Assembly (NCBI GenBank): GCA_963697525.1
Contig: OY969087.1
Span: 6,386,001-6,450,000 of the forward strand
Source of the DNA: Bradymonas sp963697525
Lineage (GTDB): Bacteria > Myxococcota_A > Bradymonadia > Bradymonadales > Bradymonadaceae
Direction: 5' to 3'
DNA: 64,000 nt
In this document: positions 45,123 to 54,695 of the stretch, piece by piece
Numbering within the stretch: the stretch's first letter is position 1
How the letters are laid out: every line of letters starts with the position of its first letter
The notes under the pieces: generated by a model
Databases searched by the model: none
What the model was told of the DNA's origin: nothing
The model's input: the letters and a program-made list of their open reading frames with translations, nothing else
Translations under genes and position numbers: made by a program

Positions 45123-47228
45123 TCAGTGCAGGATGAACGGGTAGTTGACCGTCAGCGAGGACTTGGTCTCCGGGAAGTGCATCTGGCGCACCACGTGCTC
45201 GACACATTTGCCGACGTCGGTGCCCTTGAACTTGCCCGAGGTCACGTGCGCGGCGCTGATCCGCCCGGAGGGCTTGACCGTGTAGCGCACGAACACAGTC
45301 CCACCGAGTTTGCTGCGGTTGCTGCCGGTATAGCAGCTATGCACGCGTCCGGTGTACTTGGCCACGGTATTCTTGACCATGCTGCGGCTGAGCTTCTGGG
45401 GGACGTTTTTGGCCGGCGCCGAGCCCCCGCTGGAGTGGCTGCCGCCACTATGCGAGCTCTTCTTCTTGTCGAGGTTGCCGATGATGTTGTCGATGCTGTC
45501 GCCGCCACTCTTGTGGTGCGTGCTCGAGTGATGGGTCGACTTCTCGTGATGGGTCGACGTCGCGTGATGGCTCGAATGGTGGGTGGAGGCGTGGGACTTG
45601 CGACCGCCGTCGTCCTTCTTGGCGTCGGACTTGTCGTTGGCGGCCACTTCCTTTTTGTCGTCGGCCTTGGCGTCGTCCTTCTTGACGCCCTCTTGGACCG
45701 CCTTGGCGACGGCCGCGGCCTCCTTCTTCTGGTCGTCGGAGGCGCCCTTGTCGTCCTTCTTGGCGCCATCGTCCTTCTGGACGTAGACCACCTTGGTCTG
45801 GGGCTGGGAGGGCTTGTCGTCCTTCTTGTTCATCATCACGAACAGCGCCGCGGCCAGGCCGCCGACCAGCAACACGCCGCCGATGGACAGCCCGATGATG
45901 AGCCCCTTATTGCTCTTGTGGCTGCCCATGGGCATGAGCGCGGGCATGCTCATGGTGCCGGCGCCGAAGGGATCGTCGCCGCCGGGAGTGGGCGGGCCGC
46001 CGGCGACACCGCCGCCCTGGCCGCTGCCCTTCATGACCTTGTGAGCCGAGGCCAGGGCCTGGATGTCGATGAGCCCGGAGCCCTCGGTGACCGCGCCGCC
46101 CTCGGCGCCACCAATCGCACCACCACCACCACTACCACCGACGCCGCCGCCACCCGAGGTATCGGGGCCGGCACTGCCGGAGACAGCCTCGACCTGATCG
46201 AGGCTGCTGAGGCTGAACAGCACGGAGTTCTCGCTGCGCTGGCCGATCATGTCGTTGGCCGAGGTGGCGCCGCCGTCGCTGGCGCCGGCGTCCGCGGACG
46301 CCGCACCGGCGTCGTCGTAGCCGCCGCCGAAGCCTTCATAGCCGGAGTCGCCGCCGTCAGCGCCGGCGTCGAACGAGGAGAACATGCCGTCGTTGCCGGC
46401 GCCCCCGTCGTCGTAAGAGTCGTAGCCCCCACCGGCGTCGTAGCCGCCGCCAGCGTCGTAACCACCCTCGTCGTAACCGCCACCAGCGTCGTAGCCACCC
46501 TCGTCGTAACCACCACCGGCGTCATAGCCGGCGTCGTCGCCGCCGAAGCCTTCGTAGCCGGACTGGCCGCCGTCGGCCGCGTAGGCGCCGCTTGCCGCCT
46601 CGCCGCCGCCGTAGCCGGCGTCGTCATAGCCGCCCTGGTCGCCGTAGGCGTCGTAGCTGTCCTGGCCGCCGTAGTCCGCCTGTGCGTCGGCAGCCTCTTG
46701 TTCGTCGAATTGCGCCCGGAAATCGTCGGCCGGCATCACCGAGGTGGCGTCCTCGTTGAACCCTTCGTCCTGGCCGCCCTGCTCGTAGTTGTCCTCGGCG
46801 CTGTTGTTGAACGGCGATTCCACCACGGCGGTGGCCTCGGCCTCCCCGACGTCGTGCTGGACGAGGTGGGCGAATTCGTCGAGCTCACTCAACGCCACCC
46901 AGTCACCCAGGCCATCGCGCCAGGCGAAGCTCTCGGCGGTGATCTGACCGGCGGTGAAGTAGGCTTCGACCTCCTCGGGAGTGATCGGGCCGGCCTGATC
47001 GCCGTCGATGACCACGTACCACTCCGCCGCACCGGCGGTGCCCCCGTAGGCGCTCCCCATGCTGGAGTCCGCCGCCGAGTCCTGCTGCTGGCTCTCAGCT
47101 TGCTGCGAGTCACCCTTGACGACGATGACATTGCTGCACTTCTTGCAGCGGATCTTGAAGACCTTGCCCTGAACCTTCTCGTCGGCAATGGAGTACTTGG
47201 CTCCACAGCTTCCGCAAACGATTTTCAT
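45123..47228 (-). CDS. gltJ: GltJ/AgmX-like gliding motility protein
   Basis: 701 aa from ATG 47228 (RBS GGAGAGGAG). The N-terminal zinc ribbon has CGSC (5-8) and CKKC (28-31), followed by a GYF_2 domain (about 69-125, PITPEEVEAYFTAG). Gly/Tyr/Asp-rich repeats fill about 180-310, then a short conserved SVLFSLSSL segment (335-343), a TM helix (about 442-466), a Lys/Asp/His-rich periplasmic spacer and a TonB/TolA-like C-terminal domain with two cysteines (RVHSCYTG, GKCVEH). In Myxococcus GltJ (AgmX) is an inner-membrane part of the gliding focal adhesion, with the cytoplasmic zinc finger and GYF modules contacting regulators. Last gene of the eight-gene cluster. Confidence 0.85.
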   Translation of the reverse strand: MKIVCGSCGAKYSIADEKVQGKVFKIRCKKCSNVIVVKGDSQQAESQQQDSAADSSMGSAYGGTAGAAEWYVVIDGDQAGPITPEEVEAYFTAGQITAESFAWRDGLGDWVALSELDEFAHLVQHDVGEAEATAVVESPFNNSAEDNYEQGGQDEGFNEDATSVMPADDFRAQFDEQEAADAQADYGGQDSYDAYGDQGGYDDAGYGGGEAASGAYAADGGQSGYEGFGGDDAGYDAGGGYDEGGYDAGGGYDEGGYDAGGGYDAGGGYDSYDDGGAGNDGMFSSFDAGADGGDSGYEGFGGGYDDAGAASADAGASDGGATSANDMIGQRSENSVLFSLSSLDQVEAVSGSAGPDTSGGGGVGGSGGGGAIGGAEGGAVTEGSGLIDIQALASAHKVMKGSGQGGGVAGGPPTPGGDDPFGAGTMSMPALMPMGSHKSNKGLIIGLSIGGVLLVGGLAAALFVMMNKKDDKPSQPQTKVVYVQKDDGAKKDDKGASDDQKKEAAAVAKAVQEGVKKDDAKADDKKEVAANDKSDAKKDDGGRKSHASTHHSSHHATSTHHEKSTHHSSTHHKSGGDSIDNIIGNLDKKKSSHSGGSHSSGGSAPAKNVPQKLSRSMVKNTVAKYTGRVHSCYTGSNRSKLGGTVFVRYTVKPSGRISAAHVTSGKFKGTDVGKCVEHVVRQMHFPETKSSLTVNYPFILH
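46430..46530 (-). repeat. 33-bp tandem repeats encoding GGYDAGGGYDE
   Basis: About three copies of a roughly 33-bp unit encode the Gly/Tyr/Asp repeat of the GltJ-like protein. Confidence 0.75.
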
Positions 47229-47351
47229 CGTAAAAAGACTCCTCTCCGGAGTATGGATTCTGAGAGTGTGGCTGGCGGCGCAACGGGCCCGGTGGCGTGC
47301 TAGGCCGGGCGGCAGTGTTGCCGCCGGTGGGACCCGTGCTCCGATGTTGAA

Positions 47352-47609
47352 CTACTGGAGCGCGGCCTCTTCGGTCGACTCTTTGATCTTGGGCATGAAG
47401 CTCTTTTTGAGGTTGAGCAGGCGCTTGAACTGCGCCTTGCCGCGAGCCTGCTCCTTGATCAGGTCCGGCGTCTTGAGCTGGCCGTCGACGAGCATGTCGT
47501 CGAAGTTGTAGAATTTCGAGCGCGTGTTTCCGCCGTCATCCTGGGCAAACGCGCTGGCGCTCGTCAGCACAAAAGCGAGTACAATAAACAACCCGATGGT
47601 TCTCCGCAT
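47352..47609 (-). CDS. Small secreted protein, CglF-like candidate
   Basis: 85 aa, ATG 47609 with RBS CAGGAG. A clear signal peptide (VLTSASAFAQ) and about 63 mature residues with NFDDMLVDGQLKTPD, then a basic helix. I recall short secreted proteins with a related FDDxxVxGxLxxP motif beside gliding genes of myxobacteria, CglF being one candidate, but this is unverified. It sits between the GltE-like and GltJ-like genes. Confidence 0.65.
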   Translation of the reverse strand: MRRTIGLFIVLAFVLTSASAFAQDDGGNTRSKFYNFDDMLVDGQLKTPDLIKEQARGKAQFKRLLNLKKSFMPKIKESTEEAALQ

Positions 47610-47718
47610 GACGCTTTCTCCTGTGTCGCGATTGAAGCTGACTCGAAAATACCAGAGCGGCCCGCAGAGCGTCAACGCGACCTGACACCGCCGTCCGGTC
47701 GACGCGCTCTCGAGGCCG

Positions 47719-49065
47719 TCACTTCGCCGCTTTGGCGTCGCCGGCGGCGTCCGCCTGTTTTTTCTGGTCTGCGGGCGCCGCTTTCGCCTGATCGCCCTGA
47801 TCGCCCTGGGCCTTGTCACCGCCCTTGGCGTCATCGCCCTTGTCCTTGGCCTTGTCGGCGGGCTTGTCGTCGGCCTTCTTCTCCGGCGCCTTCTGCTTCT
47901 TCGATTTGACCTGGCTCGTCAGGAAGTTAGCCATGGCCTTGTAATTGGCACGTTTTTTCTTGTCCTGAACCATCGTCAGCAGCTTCTCGTAATATTGAGC
48001 CGCTGCCGCCGGATCTTTGCTCTCGTTGAGCTTGGCCAGGCGCTCGTAGCTGGAGACATGCTTGGCGTCGCACTCGTCGACGTAATACTTGTAGCCGTCG
48101 ATGGCCTTGTCGTTATTGCCCAGCCCGAAGTTCGCCGCCGCCAGCCCCAGATGGGCCACGCAATGGTCGGGAGCGATGCGCACCGCCTCCTGGAACTGCT
48201 TGGCGGCGCGCTTGTAGTCCAGGTACTGGATGAGGATCGCCCCAAGGTTCAGCCGGCTCTCCAGGTAGTTGGGGTCGGCCGCGTCGGCCGCCTCGAACTG
48301 CTTGACGGCGTTGGGCACGTCGTCTTCCTTCATGAACACCAGACCCAGGTTGTTGTGGATGTCCGGATCGGGGTGCTTCTTGGTCAGCTTGATCGCCTTC
48401 TGGAAGACGTATTTGGCCAGCGAGAGGTTGTCGCGCTTCTTGTAGATCAGCCCGAGAGTGTTCAGCGCGCCCACGTTCTGGTTGTCCTCGCGCAGCACGT
48501 CGCGCACGTACTCCATGGCTTTCTTGTCATCGCCCTCTTTGAGCGACAGCACCGCCAGGTTGTTCTTGGCGGTCAGGTTGTTGGGCTCGCGGGCCACGAC
48601 CTGTTCGAAAAGCTTGCGCGCCTTGGTGTACTCCTTGGTGACCGCGTAGGCCTGCGCCAGGGCCACAGTGGTGCTAAGCTGACCGGGCGCCAGCTCGCGG
48701 GCCTTCTCGATATGGGGCACCGCGTCCTTGTAGCGGGTCATGCTCGAGTACAACACGCCCAGGTCGTATTGGGCCTCGGCGAAGTCGGGCTCGGCCTGGA
48801 CGACCTCAAGCAGAAGCTTCTCGGCCTTCTTGGTGTCGGGCTTGTCTTTTTTGAGCTCGGCGAGCGCCTGTTGAAAGGTGCGCACCGTGTCGACGCTCAT
48901 GCCCATCTGGTCGGCGAGCTTTTCAGCCTCGGCCTTCTCGATCTTCTGGGCCTTCTTGTCCTGCTTGGGCTTGGCCGTCGAGCAGGCAAATAGCTGGGTC
49001 GCCCCGAGCACCAGCACGAGCAGTCTCGGGAGCAAGCGACTCTTGGTTTTATTCGACATCTTCAT
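47719..49065 (-). CDS. TPR lipoprotein, GltE/AglT-like
   Basis: 448 aa from ATG 49065 (RBS GGGGAAC). Signal peptide with lipobox LFAC, then about eight TPRs (about 80-370: AQYDLGVLYSSMTRYKDA, AKNNLAVLSLKEGDDKKA, IHNNLGLVFMKEDDVPNA and more) and a Lys/Ala/Asp-rich disordered tail. GltE (AglT) of the Myxococcus gliding complex is a TPR protein of similar size. Placement next to the GltD-like gene supports that reading. Confidence 0.75.
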   Translation of the reverse strand: MKMSNKTKSRLLPRLLVLVLGATQLFACSTAKPKQDKKAQKIEKAEAEKLADQMGMSVDTVRTFQQALAELKKDKPDTKKAEKLLLEVVQAEPDFAEAQYDLGVLYSSMTRYKDAVPHIEKARELAPGQLSTTVALAQAYAVTKEYTKARKLFEQVVAREPNNLTAKNNLAVLSLKEGDDKKAMEYVRDVLREDNQNVGALNTLGLIYKKRDNLSLAKYVFQKAIKLTKKHPDPDIHNNLGLVFMKEDDVPNAVKQFEAADAADPNYLESRLNLGAILIQYLDYKRAAKQFQEAVRIAPDHCVAHLGLAAANFGLGNNDKAIDGYKYYVDECDAKHVSSYERLAKLNESKDPAAAAQYYEKLLTMVQDKKKRANYKAMANFLTSQVKSKKQKAPEKKADDKPADKAKDKGDDAKGGDKAQGDQGDQAKAAPADQKKQADAAGDAKAAK

Positions 49066-49145
49066 GGGTTTGTTCCCCAATGCGGTGTTCTAGGCGTGGC
49101 GGCGGCGCACGCGGCGCCGCCGCTCATGCTGGTCCTTTCTAGGCG

Positions 49146-52100
49146 TTAGTTGCTTGCCTGCGGCGTCGTCTTCTTGGCCTGATCGCCGCCCTTGGCGGGG
49201 GCACCGTTGGGGCCCTTGGGAGCCGCCTTGGGCTCGGGATGGGCCGCGCGGCGCTCGGCCACCTTCTTGGCGATGGCTTTCAGGTCGGTGATCGGCTTGG
49301 GCACGAAGAAGTTGATGCGCCCGTGGCCGACTTCGACGCCATCCTGCTCGGTGATCGGGTAGGTCTCCGCCTGCATGCTGCTGATCTGCTCGGCGGATTT
49401 GGCCGACCACTTGTTGTAGGCCTGGAACTGCAGGGCGAGTTTCTGGGCGCGCCCGAAGGCGGCCAGCGCTTTGTCCTGCAGCGGCATGATCTGCTGGTCG
49501 AGCGTCCACTGGTAATCCTGAGCCTGCTGCTCGGTCAGCCCTTTGGGAATCGGCAGGTTACTGAGCTGATTGGCGAAGTCGTTGTACATCTGGCCGATGC
49601 GGTACGCACTGGCGGCCACCCACTTGGGCGAGGCCATCTGGATGACATCCAAGTAGACCTTCTCAGCCTTCTGCTCCAACTCGCCCTTCGCGGTCAGCCC
49701 CTTCTTGAGCTTGCTCATCGGGAAGGTCAGCTTGACGTCTTTGAATTTGTTGAAGATGCGCTCGCCCTGGCGGAAGCGCGCCTGGGCGGCGTAGTAACGC
49801 ATCTTCTTCTGCTTCTTCTCGTCGAGCTTGCCCCAGATCTTGAGGGCCTTGTCGAAGTGGTCGTTGGAGTCCTTCTCCCAGCGGCGCCCTTTGATCTTCT
49901 CGAGCAACAGCCCCATCTCGGTGTTGATCTGAACCTGCTCCTCGTCGGTGGGCTCCTCATGCTTGAGGAACTTGCCGAAGCGCTTGTAGGCGGCTTTCCA
50001 ATCCTTCTTGGACTCCTCCAGGTAGGGCAGGCGCAGCTCGACCTTGCGGATCTGGTCCTTCTCGGAGTCGCGCCCGGAGTACAGGGACACGTACTTCTCG
50101 AAGGTGTCGATCGACTTCTGCCACTGCTCCATGGCAGCGCGCAGCACGGCGGCGTTGTACACCGCCTGAGCGGCTTTGGGATGGTCTTTGTACTTGACCA
50201 TGTCGCCCTTGTCGTTTTTGTACTCGTCGTTCGAGCCCATCTGAGCGAAGTAGGTCGCCGCCTTGTCGAAGTCGGCGCGCGACTCGAAGATGGCGCCCAT
50301 GACGAACAGCGCCTCCGGGGCCTCGGTGCTCTTGGGATAGTCCTTGACCACCCGCGAGTACACGTCGACGGCCTTGTTGAGCTTCTCGGCCGACTCGTAG
50401 ATGGCGCCGGCGTTGAACAGCGCGCCCGGGGCCAGGTCGGACTTGGGGAACTCCTTGGCCAGGCGCAGCAGCTCGCTGGTCGCCTTGTCGAACTTCTTGG
50501 CCTTCTTGAGCTCCTTGGCGCGCTCGTTGATCGCCAGGGCGATGGCCTGCTCGAGGTCTTCTTTGGGGGTCACATCGAAGATCTTGTGGTCCATCATGTA
50601 GCGCGCCCACTTCTCGACCTCGTCCCAACGCTTGAGCACGTAGTTGGCGACCAGGAGGCTGCCGCCGGCGAAGCTCGCGTAGCGGTTTTTCGGGGCGTTC
50701 TTGATGATGCTCTCGTAGCGCGGGATGCACTTGTCGTAGTGGCCGCGCGACTTGTAGACCTCGGCGGCGACGTAGTCGATCGTCGGGGTGATCTCGTCGT
50801 GCGGATACATATCCGAGTATTGGTCGGAGGCCTTCACGAAGCCCTTCTCATATTTGAGCAGGGGCACCTTGGGATTGGGCTTGGACTTGGTCGAGGCTTC
50901 CACCTTGGATTTGCGGAAGCTCTTGTTGCCGTGGGACTCCTGGTACTCGGCCATTTTGACAAGCACGCTGTCCGGGTGGTTCTTCTTGACCAGCTCGTTG
51001 TAGGCGTTGACCACGCCGTAGGCGGCGTCTTTGACGATGGCCTCGACGTCCTTCTTCTTGGCCCCTTTGGGGGTCTTGCCGGCTTTATACAGGTCGACGA
51101 CCTTCTGGTAGTACTCCGCGGCTTTCTGGAAGTCGTTGAGCTGCAGCAGGTAGATGTCGGCGACGAAGAAGTTCATGTCGAACGACGCCGGCGCCTCCGG
51201 GAAGCGGTGGATGAACTCCTGATAGTAATGCACCGCTTTTTTGTAGTCGTCCTTGGTATCGTGCTTCTGCGCGCGGCGGTGATAGACGTTGGCCAGGTAG
51301 GCCAGCGACGCCTGCGAGAGCATGTCGGCGTTGTGCAACTCACCCTTGTTGTCCTTGTTCTTCTGCGCCCACACCCCGTCGGGGTCCAGGTAGGACACGT
51401 AGGTGTTCATCGTCTTTTCGAGATCCTCGAAGTTGTTGATCTTCTTCTTGGCGACGATGATCGACTCCATCCACTCCGGAATGTCCGGGTTATCCGGGCG
51501 CTCCTTGATGAAGTAGCGGTAGATGTCGATGGCCTTGTCGTCCTTGCCCTGGCCTTCGTACAGGCCGGCCATCTGGGCGAGCTTGTGGTAGGTGAACTTC
51601 TTGTCGCGCATCTTCAGGAAGTAGTCGCGCATCTCCTTCCAGCCGCCGGGCACCTCGGCGTAGGCAACGACGAGGTCGTTGATCGCCTGGTTCTGGAAGC
51701 CCAGCTTCTGGTCGGTGCGGGCGACGACCTTCTTGAAGGTGTCGATGCTCTTTCGGTACTCGCCCTGGTTATAATAGACCCAGCCGAGCTTATAGAGCGC
51801 GAAGTCGTAGTTGGGGTTGTTCTTGAACTTGAGCACCGCCTGGTACTTGTCGCGCGCCGCCCCGAGCATCTCCTGCTTGAAGAAGAATTCGGCCAGCGCC
51901 AGGTCGGCGTCGGCCACGTACTTGGAGTTGGGGTAGTTCTTGACCAGCCGCTGCAGGTAGCTGACGGCCTGGGCACCCTTGCCGGCGTCGATCAGCCCGC
52001 TGCCCAGACGGTAGATGACCTCGTCGAGGCGGCCGTAGTCCGGGTATTGGGTCAAGATCTCTTTGTAGATCTTTTGCGGCTGGCCGTAGTCGGGCTTGGG

Positions 52101-52610
52101 CTCTTTGCACTTATTTCCGGAGGTGCCCTGGCCGGCGGCCGTCAGACACTGGTTGTACTCGGCGCGGGCGCGCAAGTACTCCATATTGCGCAGCTCCCAC
52201 ATCAGCTCGGCCTTCTGGAACATCCACTCCGGCTTTTGCTTGCTGTAGGGGTCGCCCTTGATGATGCGGTCGAGCTTTTTGATCATCGTCCGGTTCTTGC
52301 TCTCGATCTGACGCTTCAAGGCGTCGATCTGCTCCGGAGTCATCTTCTGCTGCTCGTCCTTGTACTTCTGCAGGTCGGCGGGGCCCTTGGGCTTGGTGCC
52401 CTTCTTGCCCTTCTTTTTGTCGAGCCGCTTGGTCAAGTCCTCGGTCCGCTGGGCGGCGGCCTCTTTGGTCTTGGCCGTGACCGCCTCTTTGTGCGGACGC
52501 TTGGAGACGTCCTGAGCAAAGGAGGTTGTCGCCAGGCCCGACAGGACCACCACGCACAGCAGGGCGAGAGTACGCTTCCAAATCTTTGTATGATTCATCG
52601 CTCTGTACAC
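49146..52610 (-). CDS. Large TPR protein, GltD/AgmU-like
   Basis: 1154 aa, signal peptide (LSGLATTSFAQD), no lipobox. A Lys-rich N-terminal segment is followed by many TPRs from about residue 110 to 1000 (for example ALYKLGWVYYNQGEYRKSID, NAGAIYESAEKLNKAVDVYS, VMGAIFESRADFDKAATYFA). AgmU/GltD is a large periplasmic TPR protein of nearly this length in Myxococcus gliding. Possible starts are GTG 52610 (AAGG upstream) and ATG 52598. A 1149-aa antisense open frame mirrors this gene and is not real. Confidence 0.8.
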   Translation of the reverse strand: MYRAMNHTKIWKRTLALLCVVVLSGLATTSFAQDVSKRPHKEAVTAKTKEAAAQRTEDLTKRLDKKKGKKGTKPKGPADLQKYKDEQQKMTPEQIDALKRQIESKNRTMIKKLDRIIKGDPYSKQKPEWMFQKAELMWELRNMEYLRARAEYNQCLTAAGQGTSGNKCKEPKPDYGQPQKIYKEILTQYPDYGRLDEVIYRLGSGLIDAGKGAQAVSYLQRLVKNYPNSKYVADADLALAEFFFKQEMLGAARDKYQAVLKFKNNPNYDFALYKLGWVYYNQGEYRKSIDTFKKVVARTDQKLGFQNQAINDLVVAYAEVPGGWKEMRDYFLKMRDKKFTYHKLAQMAGLYEGQGKDDKAIDIYRYFIKERPDNPDIPEWMESIIVAKKKINNFEDLEKTMNTYVSYLDPDGVWAQKNKDNKGELHNADMLSQASLAYLANVYHRRAQKHDTKDDYKKAVHYYQEFIHRFPEAPASFDMNFFVADIYLLQLNDFQKAAEYYQKVVDLYKAGKTPKGAKKKDVEAIVKDAAYGVVNAYNELVKKNHPDSVLVKMAEYQESHGNKSFRKSKVEASTKSKPNPKVPLLKYEKGFVKASDQYSDMYPHDEITPTIDYVAAEVYKSRGHYDKCIPRYESIIKNAPKNRYASFAGGSLLVANYVLKRWDEVEKWARYMMDHKIFDVTPKEDLEQAIALAINERAKELKKAKKFDKATSELLRLAKEFPKSDLAPGALFNAGAIYESAEKLNKAVDVYSRVVKDYPKSTEAPEALFVMGAIFESRADFDKAATYFAQMGSNDEYKNDKGDMVKYKDHPKAAQAVYNAAVLRAAMEQWQKSIDTFEKYVSLYSGRDSEKDQIRKVELRLPYLEESKKDWKAAYKRFGKFLKHEEPTDEEQVQINTEMGLLLEKIKGRRWEKDSNDHFDKALKIWGKLDEKKQKKMRYYAAQARFRQGERIFNKFKDVKLTFPMSKLKKGLTAKGELEQKAEKVYLDVIQMASPKWVAASAYRIGQMYNDFANQLSNLPIPKGLTEQQAQDYQWTLDQQIMPLQDKALAAFGRAQKLALQFQAYNKWSAKSAEQISSMQAETYPITEQDGVEVGHGRINFFVPKPITDLKAIAKKVAERRAAHPEPKAAPKGPNGAPAKGGDQAKKTTPQASN

Positions 52611-52648
52611 TTTGAGCCTTGTCTACTCGTTAATCGTTGGTGGTCGAC

Positions 52649-54634
52649 TTACTTGGCCGCGCACTGCGAGTGCAGCCGGCTGCGGTAGTTGTTGACCTCA
52701 TCGCGCCAGTACTCGCCCTCGAACGGCCAGGGCGTAAAGTCGTCGGCCACGATCAGCAGCGTGGTTCCCTTCTGCGGGCCCTTGTTGGCCTGGCCGCGGT
52801 TGCGCAGCTTGGCCTCCAATTGGTTCTTCTCCTCGCTGTCGATGTCGAAGGAGATCTGGGTGGCCTTGATATCCCAGTCCTGCAATTCCTTGTTGATGGC
52901 GCTCAGCTTTTGCTGAACGAGGATGCCGCCTTCCTGGATCTTGGTGTCCAACTGCTGGTCGACGCGGTCGAGGACCTGCTGGCCGAATTCGCCCAACGAG
53001 CCCACGTTTTGCTTCAGGGCCGTGCGCTCCTTTTGGAGCGTCTCGATGACCTTGTGGATGTTGTAGAACGCCAGGTCGTCGAGCACCGCGTTGGCGAACA
53101 TCTTGGGCAACCCCTGGGCGGCCTTGGGCGGATGCTCCAAGTAGATGCCGTTGATCGCCGTCCAATAATCCTTGGGCTCGGTGGTCTTCTGCAGGTACTT
53201 CTCGAGCAGCGGGCGCTTGTCCAGGTAATCCTTCTGGAACTTGGCCAGGGCCTGCTTGCTCTGGTCGAATTTGCACAGGTTCAGGTACACGGTCGACTCC
53301 AGGATATATAGGTCCGGGAAGTACCAGTCCTTGAAGTACGGGCTGTGCAGCGTCTGGAAGGTGCCCAGGGCGCGCTTGTAATCGTTCTTCATGAAGTAGG
53401 TCCACGCCGTCTCGAAGGTCGCCGTGGCGCTGCGCGCCGAGTTGGTGGGGATCTTCTGGTAGTAGTACAGCGCGACGTCGTAGTAGCCGACCTCGTAGAA
53501 CACCCGCGCCAGGGCCAGGTAGCCCAACTGCAGGATCTCCTGGTTGCCGCCCGGCTCCTTCTCACCGGCGACGATGGCCGCCTCGAAGTTCTTGAGGGCC
53601 GCGCCGGTCTTTTTGGATTTGCCCAACTGGGCGACGCCCTTGAGGTAGAGCGCCTCCGGGTAGTCCTTGGCGCCCTTCTGGACCATGTCCAGGTATTTGA
53701 TGGCCAGATCGCCGCGACCGTAGTCGTAGAAGAACTTGCCCAGGTAGTAGTGGAAATCGTTCTTGAAGTCGTCGTTCATGTCGCCGACGTAGAACTTGGT
53801 CATCTCCTCGAGCACCGGGGGCTGGTAGCCAATCTTCTTGGTCAGGTCCTCGAGCATGTAGAACGCTTCTTTGAAGTGCGGCTTCTGAGCGCCCGCCCGG
53901 ATGACGTCCAACAGGGGCGTGGCCGCGCCCGACAGGATGCCTTCCTTGTACAGCGCGCGGGCCAGGCCGTATTTGGCCTCGTACCACTCGTCGGACTGCG
54001 GGTCGGGGTTGAGCGACAAGAACTTCAGGTAGGTCTTGGCCGCGCTCATATTGTCGCCCGACTCCAACTCGTTCTTGGCGGTGGGCAACTTGCGCGCCAT
54101 CGACTTGATCTGCTGCTCGTGCTGGCTGGCCTGGACCTTTTGCTGGTTGAGCTCTTTGGCCTTCTGCTCGATCTTTTTGTTGAGCTCGTCCTTGCTCAGC
54201 GTCTGCTTGTCCTCTTCCTTGCCAGGCGCGGGCGCCGGCGCCGGGCCGGTCTCGTCGCCCGCCGGGGCAGTCTGGTCGCTGGAGCCGGCGTTGTTGTCCG
54301 CGCTTTTGACGTGCCCGGTGGACTTCAAATAGGCGATGACCTCGTCGTCGACGCCAGCGGCGCGCAGCTCACCGAGCTCCTCGGGGCTCAGCTTGAGGCT
54401 ACTGCCGGCGCCGTCGATGGCGCCCTTGATGGCGCTGTCCTCCATGCCCAGCTTGGTCATCTGGATGATCTGGTTCTTGTCGAGCGCGTATACGCTGGTG
54501 ACCGGCACCATCAAGATAGCCCCTGCCAGAAGGCAGGTCAGAATCTGCTTGAGCAGGCGATAGCGCCGCCCGCGGGGGCGACGACTGACGTCCGTTTTGT
54601 TGTCCGCTCGCATAGACATCACTTTGTTTTTCAC
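52649..54634 (-). CDS. GltC-like periplasmic TPR protein
   Basis: 661 aa. A signal peptide or N-terminal TM (CLLAGAILMVPVTSVYALD) is followed by a small helical motif (NQIIQMTKLGMEDSAIKGAI, LKLSPEELGELRAAGVDDEV). A Pro/Ala linker, a coiled coil and TPR-like repeats through about 560 follow. The short N-terminal motif and length match GltC of the Myxococcus gliding apparatus as I recall it. It follows two outer-membrane barrels, the same order as the gltA-gltB-gltC genes there. Confidence 0.75.
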   Translation of the reverse strand: MKNKVMSMRADNKTDVSRRPRGRRYRLLKQILTCLLAGAILMVPVTSVYALDKNQIIQMTKLGMEDSAIKGAIDGAGSSLKLSPEELGELRAAGVDDEVIAYLKSTGHVKSADNNAGSSDQTAPAGDETGPAPAPAPGKEEDKQTLSKDELNKKIEQKAKELNQQKVQASQHEQQIKSMARKLPTAKNELESGDNMSAAKTYLKFLSLNPDPQSDEWYEAKYGLARALYKEGILSGAATPLLDVIRAGAQKPHFKEAFYMLEDLTKKIGYQPPVLEEMTKFYVGDMNDDFKNDFHYYLGKFFYDYGRGDLAIKYLDMVQKGAKDYPEALYLKGVAQLGKSKKTGAALKNFEAAIVAGEKEPGGNQEILQLGYLALARVFYEVGYYDVALYYYQKIPTNSARSATATFETAWTYFMKNDYKRALGTFQTLHSPYFKDWYFPDLYILESTVYLNLCKFDQSKQALAKFQKDYLDKRPLLEKYLQKTTEPKDYWTAINGIYLEHPPKAAQGLPKMFANAVLDDLAFYNIHKVIETLQKERTALKQNVGSLGEFGQQVLDRVDQQLDTKIQEGGILVQQKLSAINKELQDWDIKATQISFDIDSEEKNQLEAKLRNRGQANKGPQKGTTLLIVADDFTPWPFEGEYWRDEVNNYRSRLHSQCAAK

Positions 54635-54695
54635 CGCTGGATTTGCTTACCGTGACGGGCCCGCCGTGTGGGAGCTCGCCCAATCGCGCTCATCA

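Noticed and set aside
49239..52688. 1149-aa open frame on the plus strand opposite the GltD-like gene
   Set aside because: It is the antisense mirror of a gene with biased codons; composition is Leu/Val/Gly-rich nonsense and no RBS or homology is seen.
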